Assembly (NCBI GenBank): GCA_016285335.1
Contig: JAEEQO010000096.1
Coordinates: 1-10,285, forward strand
Direction: 5' to 3'
Length of the DNA: 10,285 nucleotides
Source of the DNA: Victivallales bacterium
Lineage (GTDB): Bacteria > Verrucomicrobiota > Lentisphaeria > Victivallales > UBA1829
The notes under the pieces are model-generated. The model was not told the DNA's origin and searched no databases. It saw only the letters and a list, made by a program, of their open reading frames with translations. Positions 1 to 5,838 of the stretch are shown piece after piece. The position numbers and the translations under genes are program-made. The stretch's first letter is position 1; every line of letters begins with the position of its first letter.

Positions 1-620
1 TCTTCGGGTCCGCCGAGGACGACAAGCGCGACAAGATGGCGGAGACCGCCGCGCTCCTCGCGTTCAGCGCCATCCGCAACAACGACAAGGTCGGGCTCCT
101 GCTCTTCTCCGACCGCGTCGAATCCTACATCCCGCCGCGTTCCGGCCGCGCTCACGTGATGCGCGTGATCCGCGACCTGGTGGCGACGCGTCCGCGCGGA
201 CGCGGCACCGACATCGCCGCCGCGCTCGAATCGCTCAGCCGCACGCTGAAGAAAAAGACGGTGATCTTCCTTATCAGCGACTTCATGGACCAGGGCGACT
301 TCTGGAAGCCGCTCCGCATCCTGAACCGCAGGCATGACCTGGCGGCCATCCGTGTGGTCGACGCGCTGGAGACCGCCCTGCCGTCCGCCGCCGCGCTTGA
401 GCTCGAGGACGCCGAAACCGGCGCGACCTTCGCGTTCCCCGGCAGCAGACTTGCCGCGACCCGCTACGCCGCCGCGCAGGAGCTTTTCGACCGCCAGCTG
501 GAGGAGAACTGCCGCCAGGCGAAAGTCGACCTCATCGAACTGCCGTGCACGGGCGACATCGTGAAACCGCTGATGGGATTCTTCCAGAAGCGCGGCAAAC
601 GCAAATCCGGAGGCCGGTAG
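1..620 (+). CDS. DUF58 domain protein, 3' part (5' end off window)
   Basis: The reading frame is open from the left edge (first full codon at position 3) to the TAG at 618-620, giving about 205 residues of a longer protein. The visible part begins FGSAEDDKRDKMAE and continues through NNDKVGLLLFSD, a hallmark of the C-terminal half of DUF58 proteins, which have a von Willebrand A-like fold. GTDI and a strand ending ISDFMD fit that fold. The ATG at 36 lies inside the conserved core, so it is not the true start. DUF58 proteins are normally encoded after a MoxR-type AAA+ ATPase and before Bat-type membrane proteins; the two genes downstream match that order, so a moxR gene is expected just left of the window. 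The protein is probably cytoplasmic or membrane-associated; its biochemical role is not established. The end overlaps the Shine-Dalgarno site of the next gene, suggesting coupling. The family call is confident, the function is not. Confidence 0.9.
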   Translation, partial: FGSAEDDKRDKMAETAALLAFSAIRNNDKVGLLLFSDRVESYIPPRSGRAHVMRVIRDLVATRPRGRGTDIAAALESLSRTLKKKTVIFLISDFMDQGDFWKPLRILNRRHDLAAIRVVDALETALPSAAALELEDAETGATFAFPGSRLAATRYAAAQELFDRQLEENCRQAKVDLIELPCTGDIVKPLMGFFQKRGKRKSGGR

Positions 621-623
621 ACC

Positions 624-1640
624 ATGAAGCCAAAACGCCTGATCGAAACGACCTGGTTCCGGTTGCTCCCGTATTTCGCGGGCGGGTTCTTCCTGCTGCT
701 CGCCGTCGCCGGCATCGCGGTCGCCGTCCGCTGGAACATGTCCCTGAAGGAGGCCGCCGATCCGGTCCTGCTCGGCGAGCCCGTCTATGAGCTCCCGGCC
801 GGAGAACCCACGATCGGGACGCATTTCAACGCCGTCCTGAAGTACCGCCTGCCGTGGTCCGACTCGTTCAAGCTCGCCGGAGCCGACCCGGGCAAAAACC
901 TTCAGCTGACCTCCGATCCCGAATTTCACCGTTCCCGCTTCCGCTGGGGCTATACCGACTGGACGCTCACGGTGCCGCTTCAGGCGTATCGCGGCGGCAC
1001 ATCCGGCGGCGGGTCCGTGACAGCCGAGTTTTTCGCGGGAAAGAGCATCGAAACGCCGCTGCCCGAGCTGAAGATCGCCGACCTGGTGCTGCCGCTGGAC
1101 GATACCGGCACGGAGCTTTCGCTCGCGCCGCGCATCGACGTGAAGGACCGTGCGTTCTCGATTCTGGTCGCGGTCATCGTCGCGCTCGCCGTCATCCTTG
1201 TTTCGCTGGCCGTCTGGGCGCTTCTGGCGCATAAGAAACGCGAAGCCGCGAAACATGTCAAGACGGTCTGGGAGCTCGCGCTGGAGGCGATTTCCGAGCT
1301 CCGCATTCAGGTCCGCAGCGGTTCCGCCTCGCCCGAACTCGCCGTCGCCGGGCTGACCGACGTCGTCCGGCATTACCTGGAGGCGCGGTTCCAGCTCCGT
1401 GCCGAACGCCAGACCACGGCCGAATTTCTGTCCGACCTGGAGCGCAACGACCGTCTGCTGGAGGACCGCGACCGCAAGTTCCTGCGTTCGTTCCTGGCCT
1501 CCGCCGACATGGTGAAGTTCGCGCGCGTCCCCGCCGATCCGAACCTGTTCGAACAGGCTTCCGTGAAGGCGGAGGAACTCGTTTCCGGCACGATCCCGCA
1601 TGAAGACGAACTGCAAACAGGACGGGGAGGGCGCAAATGA
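624..1640 (+). CDS. BatD/DUF4381-like two-pass membrane protein of the Bat locus
   Basis: This 338-residue protein starts at ATG 624, three bases after the upstream stop, with GGAGG at 609-613 as ribosome binding site. Hydrophobic segments lie at about residues 14-35 and 178-204. Between them is a beta-rich region with many charged and Pro/Gly residues, expected in the periplasm and similar in character to BatD-type domains. After the second segment comes HKKR and a helical cytoplasmic tail with alternating charges. The pattern in that tail (conserved-looking VRHYLEARF, then TTAEFLSDL and DMVKFAR) resembles the DUF4381 family that sits between DUF58 and VWA genes. The TGA overlaps the next start as ATGA at 1637-1640, so the two are probably translated together. 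Family assignment rests on topology, C-terminal motifs and position; the periplasmic part could be a distinct domain. A role in a membrane complex with the VWA protein is inferred. Confidence 0.75.
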   Translation: MKPKRLIETTWFRLLPYFAGGFFLLLAVAGIAVAVRWNMSLKEAADPVLLGEPVYELPAGEPTIGTHFNAVLKYRLPWSDSFKLAGADPGKNLQLTSDPEFHRSRFRWGYTDWTLTVPLQAYRGGTSGGGSVTAEFFAGKSIETPLPELKIADLVLPLDDTGTELSLAPRIDVKDRAFSILVAVIVALAVILVSLAVWALLAHKKREAAKHVKTVWELALEAISELRIQVRSGSASPELAVAGLTDVVRHYLEARFQLRAERQTTAEFLSDLERNDRLLEDRDRKFLRSFLASADMVKFARVPADPNLFEQASVKAEELVSGTIPHEDELQTGRGGRK

Positions 1641-2671
1641 AACTTGAATTTCCGTGGCTGCTTCTGCTGTTCATCCCGTACGCAGCGGTCCTGTATCTTG
1701 GCTGGACGCTCCGCGCGCCGTCCATCCGCGTTCCCGGCCTGGAACCGTTCAAACGGGCCGCGGGCAAACACCGCCGCGTGAACTGGCGCAAGCTGATCCC
1801 GTTCGTGCTGTTCGCCCTCGGCGGCGCTGCCATGATCGTCGCGCTGGCACGTCCGCGCGAGGGCATCGAGGAGATTCGTTCGAAAGCCGACGGCATCGAC
1901 ATCATGATCGCGATCGACCTGTCCCCGAGCATGAGCGCATTCGACGCTCCCGCGAACGTCTCCGACTCGCAGATTTCCGGGCTCGTCCAGCGCGGCACGC
2001 TCAAAAACCGCGTCGAGACCGCGAAGGAAGAGATCGCCCGGTTCATTGAGGAACGCCCGAACGACCGCATCGGCCTGATCGCGTTCGCCAGCCTCCCGTA
2101 CGTGATGTGCCCGCCCACGCTCGACCACGCGTTCCTGCTGGCGAATCTGTCGCGCCTGTCCGTCGGGCAGATCGGCGACGGCACCGGCATCGCGTCGCCC
2201 ATCGCCAGCGCGGTGAAGCGCCTGAAGGACTCCGACGCGAAAAGCCGCATCCTCGTGCTTTTCACTGACGGCTCGAACACGGTCAACGGCCAGATCTCGC
2301 CACGCGACGCCGGCAAGCTCGCCGATACGTTCGACGTCACGATCTACACGGTCGGCATCGGGTCGCGTCACGCCCGGATTCCCGTTCAGGGCCTCCTCGG
2401 CGGCGTGGTCTTCCAGAGCTACCCGGACGAGTTCGACGAGCCGCTGCTGCGCGACCTGGCGGACATGACCGGCGGACGTTACTACCGCGCCGCCGACGCC
2501 AAGGGCATGGCACAGGCGATGAACGAGATCAACAAGCTCGAAAAAACGAGCGTGGAGCAGCCTGTCGTCGTCAACTGGCGCGAGCTCTACCCGTATTTCT
2601 GCTGGTTCGCACTCGCCTCCGTCCTGCTCGGTTTCTGCTTCCGCCAGACCGTCTGCCTGCGTCTGCCATGA
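1637..2671 (+). CDS. BatA-like von Willebrand factor A domain membrane protein
   Basis: This 344-residue protein starts at ATG 1637, with GGAGG at 1626-1630 six bases upstream. It has N-terminal membrane segments at about residues 4-23 and 56-75, a VWA domain at about 88-295, and a C-terminal membrane helix at about 320-336, the standard BatA/aerotolerance-operon architecture. The MIDAS metal site looks intact: DLSPSMS gives Asp94, Ser96 and Ser98, a Thr lies in GDGTGIASP at residue 183, and Asp211 is in FTDGSN. Such proteins bind a divalent cation and probably a protein ligand, and are thought to act with MoxR ATPases in envelope stress or protein maturation. In many genomes a second VWA protein (BatB) and a TPR protein follow; neither appears here, and the next gene is an unrelated DUF1848 protein. 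The last two residues are Leu-Pro and the stop overlaps another ATG. Confidence 0.9.
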   Translation: MKLEFPWLLLLFIPYAAVLYLGWTLRAPSIRVPGLEPFKRAAGKHRRVNWRKLIPFVLFALGGAAMIVALARPREGIEEIRSKADGIDIMIAIDLSPSMSAFDAPANVSDSQISGLVQRGTLKNRVETAKEEIARFIEERPNDRIGLIAFASLPYVMCPPTLDHAFLLANLSRLSVGQIGDGTGIASPIASAVKRLKDSDAKSRILVLFTDGSNTVNGQISPRDAGKLADTFDVTIYTVGIGSRHARIPVQGLLGGVVFQSYPDEFDEPLLRDLADMTGGRYYRAADAKGMAQAMNEINKLEKTSVEQPVVVNWRELYPYFCWFALASVLLGFCFRQTVCLRLP

Positions 2672-2694
2672 CACGACTGCGCTCAGTGCAATGA
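2668..2694 (+). other. 8-codon minigene with ATGA overlaps on both sides
   Basis: An ATG at 2668 overlaps the TGA of the BatA-like gene (ATGA, 2668-2671). It opens a frame encoding MTRLRSVQ that stops at TGA 2692-2694, and this stop overlaps the ATG of the DUF1848 gene at 2691 in the same ATGA manner. It could be a translational relay, allowing ribosomes that finish BatA to restart and reach the DUF1848 start, which has no visible Shine-Dalgarno site. It could also be the decayed start of a lost downstream Bat gene, or chance. The geometry is read directly from the sequence; the function is inference. Confidence 0.35.
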
Positions 2695-3653
2695 TAATAA
2701 ATACGGGCGGCAGGACCGACACGGTCCAGTATTTCACGGACTGGCTGCTGAAACGGTTTGCCGAGGGGTATGTGCTGTCGCGCAATCCGCTTTTCCCGGA
2801 CAAGGTCACGCGCTGGGAGCTGAACCCGGAAGTCGTCGACTGCGTGGTGTTCTGCTCGAAGAACTACCGCCCGATCCTGCCGCGGATTCGTGAGATCACG
2901 GACCGCTTCCACACGTATTTTTTCTACACGATCACGGCGTACGGACGCGACGTCGAGCCGGGCGTGCCGAGCATTGAGGAGAGCATGGACACGCTGGCGG
3001 AACTCGCCTCGGTCGTCGGTCCGCAACGCGTCGCCTGGCGCTACGATCCCGTCCTGCTCACGAAGACGTACACCATCGAACGCCACAAGGACACGTTCGC
3101 GCGCATGGCGGCCCGCCTCGCGCCGCACATCGACCGATGCATCTTCAGTTTTGTCGAAATGTATAAGAAAGTCGAGCTCAACATGCCGGAACTGGTCCCG
3201 CTGAACGACGCCTACCGGAACGAGCTGGCGGAGTTTCTCGGCGCGACCGCCGCGCGCCACGGCATCCCGATCCAGACCTGCGGCACGGACGGCAACTACG
3301 CGCGCTTCGGCATCAGCTCTTCCGGCTGCATGACGCTCGACATCCTCGGCAGCGCCAACGGCATCCAGTTCCGCAAGCTCAAACACAACGGCATCCGCGC
3401 GGGCTGCCACTGCATCGAAACGCATGACATCGGCGCGTACGACACCTGTCTCAACGGCTGCAAATACTGCTACGCCAACCGGAACCCGCGCAAGGCGTTC
3501 GAGAACTTCAGGTACCACGACCCGGATTCCCCGCTCCTCCTCGGCCGCCTCCGCCCCGAAGACACCGTCACCAGCGGCTCGCAGAAATCCTACCTCGCAT
3601 CCTCCTCCTCCGCCCGGAAAAAAGCCGACAACGCCACGCCCGACCTGTTCTGA
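2691..3653 (+). CDS. DUF1848 family protein with radical-SAM-like cysteine cluster
   Basis: This 320-residue protein begins MIINTGGRTDTVQYFTDW and continues with EGYVLSRNP, matching the usual N-terminus of DUF1848 proteins, which supports the ATG at 2691 although no clear Shine-Dalgarno site precedes it. The C-terminal part carries Cys239 and Cys241 (CHC) and then CLNGCKYC, with Cys253, Cys257 and Cys260 spaced CX3CX2C. That spacing is the one used by radical SAM enzymes to hold a 4Fe-4S cluster, but it sits at the C-terminus here instead of the N-terminus. The family is known to have this feature and has no established reaction. Residues after about 300 form a low-complexity Ser/Ala/Lys tail ending PDLF. 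The gene lies 19 bases after the BatA-like gene and may be read from the same promoter, although its function is not obviously related. Family call confident; activity unknown. Confidence 0.88.
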   Translation: MIINTGGRTDTVQYFTDWLLKRFAEGYVLSRNPLFPDKVTRWELNPEVVDCVVFCSKNYRPILPRIREITDRFHTYFFYTITAYGRDVEPGVPSIEESMDTLAELASVVGPQRVAWRYDPVLLTKTYTIERHKDTFARMAARLAPHIDRCIFSFVEMYKKVELNMPELVPLNDAYRNELAEFLGATAARHGIPIQTCGTDGNYARFGISSSGCMTLDILGSANGIQFRKLKHNGIRAGCHCIETHDIGAYDTCLNGCKYCYANRNPRKAFENFRYHDPDSPLLLGRLRPEDTVTSGSQKSYLASSSSARKKADNATPDLF

Positions 3654-3672
3654 GCTGGATTGAGGAGGAGCG

Positions 3673-3688
3673 TCCCCATGCGCGGGGA
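3673..3688 (+). terminator. Short GC hairpin after the DUF1848 gene (weak terminator candidate)
   Basis: TCCCC and GGGGA pair around a six-base loop (3678-3683), 20 bases after the DUF1848 stop. The stem is only five pairs and the following sequence (AATGTTTAACG) has no proper T run, so termination here would be weak. The loop also contains the ATG of a possible small ORF, so the hairpin could instead affect translation. Confidence 0.25.
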
Positions 3689-3752
3689 ATGTTTAACGTT
3701 ACGAAATGCAACGGGGCAGCTGTTTGATCAAAAAATGTATGCTTTTTCCTGA
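3678..3752 (+). CDS. Possible 24-residue small ORF
   Basis: An ATG at 3678 follows a strong Shine-Dalgarno match, AGGAGG at 3663-3668, nine bases upstream. It opens a 24-codon frame beginning MRGECLTL and ending at TGA 3750-3752. The peptide has no signal sequence or recognised motif, and its codons are AT-rich, unlike neighbouring genes. The start codon lies in the loop of the TCCCC/GGGGA hairpin. It could be a leader peptide, a remnant, or chance purine-rich sequence. No homologue is recognised; the ribosome binding site is the only argument for it. Confidence 0.2.
   Translation: MRGECLTLRNATGQLFDQKMYAFS
3723..3732. promoter_or_regulatory. Perfect 10-bp palindrome, operator candidate
   Basis: TTTGATCAAA is a perfect palindrome in the AT-rich region about 60 bases upstream of the best -10-like sequence. 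Its symmetry and position fit a dimeric transcription factor site, for example one controlling the arabinosidase operon. No second copy is seen elsewhere in the region, so this is only a candidate. Confidence 0.25.
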
Positions 3753-3782
3753 AAACGGTATAGCATAATTCAGGTTTTATAG

Positions 3783-3795
3783 TATATTATGTTTG
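3783..3795 (+). promoter_or_regulatory. Candidate -10 region of the glycosidase operon
   Basis: TATATTAT (3783-3790) resembles a sigma-70 -10 element and continues into TATGTTTG (3788-3795), which fits the TAnnTTTG pattern of Bacteroidota promoters. A matching -35 or -33 box is not evident at the proper spacing. The element sits about 130 bases upstream of the preferred start of the GH127-like gene. Confidence 0.3.
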
Positions 3796-3922
3796 AACGG
3801 GAAAGATGTCCGCTGTTTGTATTGAACCGCGGCGCGTCCGTCCCGGAGCACAAATCGAACGTAACGCAACCGTATTCGACATAATGTCAACCAACCCTAT
3901 GAACGAACAGGAGAACCAGGAC

Positions 3923-5815
3923 ATGAAACCTGCCGCCATCCTCGCCGCCGCGGCCCTTTGCGCGGCCGCCGCAAGCTGCAGCTCCGCCGAAGTGGAGCCG
4001 AATCCGCCCGCCGGAAAGTGGACCTTCTACCCCTCCAGCGCATCGAAACTGGACGGCGGCGCACTCGCCGACCGCATGACCGTGAACGAGAAGTTCCTGC
4101 TGGAAACGGTGAACCCGGACGCCCTGCTGTCGAAATTCCTGACCGTGGCCGGCCTCGAGCCGAAGGCGCGTCCCTACGGCGGCTGGGAAGGCCGCGACAT
4201 CGCCGGGCATTCGCTGGGGCACTACCTCTCCGCGCTCGCCATGGCGTACGCGCACAACGGCAACGCGAAGGCGAAGGAACGCTGCGACTACATCGTCGAC
4301 GAGCTCGCGAAATGCCAGGACAAGCTCGGCACCGGGTACGTTCACGCCGAGGACGAAGGCTGGCTGAACCAGCTCGAACGCGGCCAGGTGCGCCCGCAGC
4401 CGTTCAACCTGAACGGCGTCTGGGTGCCGTTCTACTCCATCCACAAAGTCTTCGCCGGCCTCCGCGACGCCTACCGTCTGACCGGAAACAAGAAGGCGCT
4501 CGACGTGGAAAAGAAGCTCGCGGACCGCGTCTGCGCCGCGCTGAGCAACCTCAATGAGAGCCAGGTGCAGAACATGCTCCGCGCCGAGCACGGCGGCATG
4601 CTTGAGGTCATGGTCGACCTCGCGGAAGACACCGGCGACAAGAAGTATTCCGAAGCCGGACGCAAATTCTTCTTCGACAACCGCATCCTCGGCGCGATGG
4701 AGGAGCAGCGCGACATCTTCAACGGCATCCACGCGAACACGCAGATCCCGAAGATCGCCGGCCTGGCGCGTCTGTACGAGGTCGAGGGCGACGAAAAGGC
4801 GAAGACCGGCGCGGAATACTTCTTCAACGAAGTCTCCACGAAGCGGTCCTACGCGAACGGCGGCCACAGCGAAAGCGAGCATTTCTACGACATGAACGAC
4901 GTGGCGCGCACGCTGAAGCCGAACACGGCCGAGACCTGCAACTCCTACAACATGGTGAAGCTCGCCATGCACATGTTCGAGTGGAACCTGAACAGCAAGC
5001 CGATGGACTTCGCCGAAAAGGTGACGCTGAACCACATCGCGGCGAACATCGGCCACGAACCCGGCGAATACGGCTACTTCCTCTCCCTCGGCTCGCCGCA
5101 CTACAAAGTCTTCGCCACCGAGTTCAACTCCTGGTGGTGCTGCGTGGGCTCCGGCATGGAAAACCCGGAACGCTACACCGAGATCAGTTTCGCCAAGGGC
5201 GACGACGCGGTGGTCGTGAACCAGTACTGGGCCGCCGAACTGAACGACGACAAGCTCGGCGTGAAGCTGGACGTCGACTCCGCGTTCCCGCTGTCGGACG
5301 AGGTCACGATCGACGTCGATCCGGCCGGCGGCACGAAGAAGTTCACTCTGTACCTCCGCAAGCCCGTCTGGGCGAAGACCATGGCCGTGACGCTCAACGG
5401 CGCCGCGATCAGCGCCGAAGCCGACGAACGCGGCTACATCGGCATCACCCGCAAGTGGAAAGAAGACGACAAGGTCGGCATCAAGTTCGAATTCCCGCTG
5501 TACGCCGAAACGCTCCCCGACGACAAGCACGTCGCGTTCTTCTACGGCCCGCTGCTCCTCGCCGCCGTGATCCCGCCGACCCCCGGCAAGGACGATCCCG
5601 CCGTCCGCCGCTACCGCGACCAGTGGGGCCCGGAAACGCATGAGCCGATCCCGACCGTGGACGCCGCCGATGTTGAGACCGCGATCAAGGCGTTCAAGCC
5701 CGGCAAGAACTTCGGCGAGTTCACCGCGAAGAGCACGAACGGCGAGTTCACGCTGATGCCGCTCTTCAACATCTATCACGAGCACTATTCCGCCTATCTC
5801 CCGCTGAACAAGTAA
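3923..5815 (+). CDS. GH127/GH146-like (DUF1680) beta-L-arabinofuranosidase, putative lipoprotein
   Basis: The enzyme is expected to hydrolyse terminal beta-L-arabinofuranosides of plant glycans outside the cytoplasm. I choose ATG 3923 (630 residues) because AGGAGA at 3909-3914 precedes it by eight bases and the protein then opens with a typical export signal: Lys, an Ala/Leu-rich core, and AASC, where Cys19 could be lipidated. In-frame ATGs at 3806, 3884 and 3899 would put a charged stretch before this signal. The (alpha/alpha)6-barrel part includes GGWEGRDIAGHSLGHYLSA (residues 86-104), HANTQIPK and a Glu-rich SESEHF that may supply the acid/base. AETC (Glu337, Cys339) and WWCCVG (Cys406, Cys407) match the zinc ligands and cysteine nucleophile known in GH127. 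The C-terminal third is beta-rich, with FFYGPLLLAA. Length and motifs are complete. A GH43 gene follows 23 bases later. The exact subfamily and linkage are not fixed by sequence reading. Confidence 0.88.
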   Translation: MKPAAILAAAALCAAAASCSSAEVEPNPPAGKWTFYPSSASKLDGGALADRMTVNEKFLLETVNPDALLSKFLTVAGLEPKARPYGGWEGRDIAGHSLGHYLSALAMAYAHNGNAKAKERCDYIVDELAKCQDKLGTGYVHAEDEGWLNQLERGQVRPQPFNLNGVWVPFYSIHKVFAGLRDAYRLTGNKKALDVEKKLADRVCAALSNLNESQVQNMLRAEHGGMLEVMVDLAEDTGDKKYSEAGRKFFFDNRILGAMEEQRDIFNGIHANTQIPKIAGLARLYEVEGDEKAKTGAEYFFNEVSTKRSYANGGHSESEHFYDMNDVARTLKPNTAETCNSYNMVKLAMHMFEWNLNSKPMDFAEKVTLNHIAANIGHEPGEYGYFLSLGSPHYKVFATEFNSWWCCVGSGMENPERYTEISFAKGDDAVVVNQYWAAELNDDKLGVKLDVDSAFPLSDEVTIDVDPAGGTKKFTLYLRKPVWAKTMAVTLNGAAISAEADERGYIGITRKWKEDDKVGIKFEFPLYAETLPDDKHVAFFYGPLLLAAVIPPTPGKDDPAVRRYRDQWGPETHEPIPTVDAADVETAIKAFKPGKNFGEFTAKSTNGEFTLMPLFNIYHEHYSAYLPLNK

Positions 5816-5838
5816 GGAAATCGTAAAGGCTTCCTGAA

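Larger units (their letters stand above)
3654..3922 (+). promoter_or_regulatory. AT-rich intergenic control region upstream of the glycosidase operon
   Basis: This is the longest stretch without a firm gene. From about 3690 to 3800 it is much richer in A and T than the flanking genes. It contains TAACGTTA (3694-3701), the perfect palindrome TTTGATCAAA (3723-3732), and promoter-like AT runs: CATAAT at 3764-3769 and TATATTAT at 3783-3790, the latter running into TATGTTTG at 3788-3795. No convincing -35 box at 16-18 bases stands out for either -10 candidate. A transcript starting near 3795-3805 would carry a leader of about 120 bases before the ATG at 3923. I see no recognisable riboswitch fold. 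That the region drives the downstream operon is inferred from position and composition. Confidence 0.55.

Noticed and set aside
1373..2809. 478-codon minus-strand open frame across the Bat genes and into DUF1848
   Set aside because: It is antisense to three overlapping conserved genes, shows low-complexity Arg/Asp/Val composition and has no motif.
3806..3922. Upstream start for the GH127-like protein at 3806, 3884 or 3899
   Set aside because: These add a charged leader before a clear signal peptide, and the good Shine-Dalgarno site (AGGAGA, 3909-3914) is placed for ATG 3923. Position 3806 lies almost on the candidate promoter.
3887..5785. Very long minus-strand open frame (about 630 codons) opposite the GH127-like gene
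   Set aside because: The product is Val/Arg/Ala/Glu-rich without motifs, as expected from antisense reading of GC-rich codons. The sense strand has intact catalytic motifs and a signal peptide.
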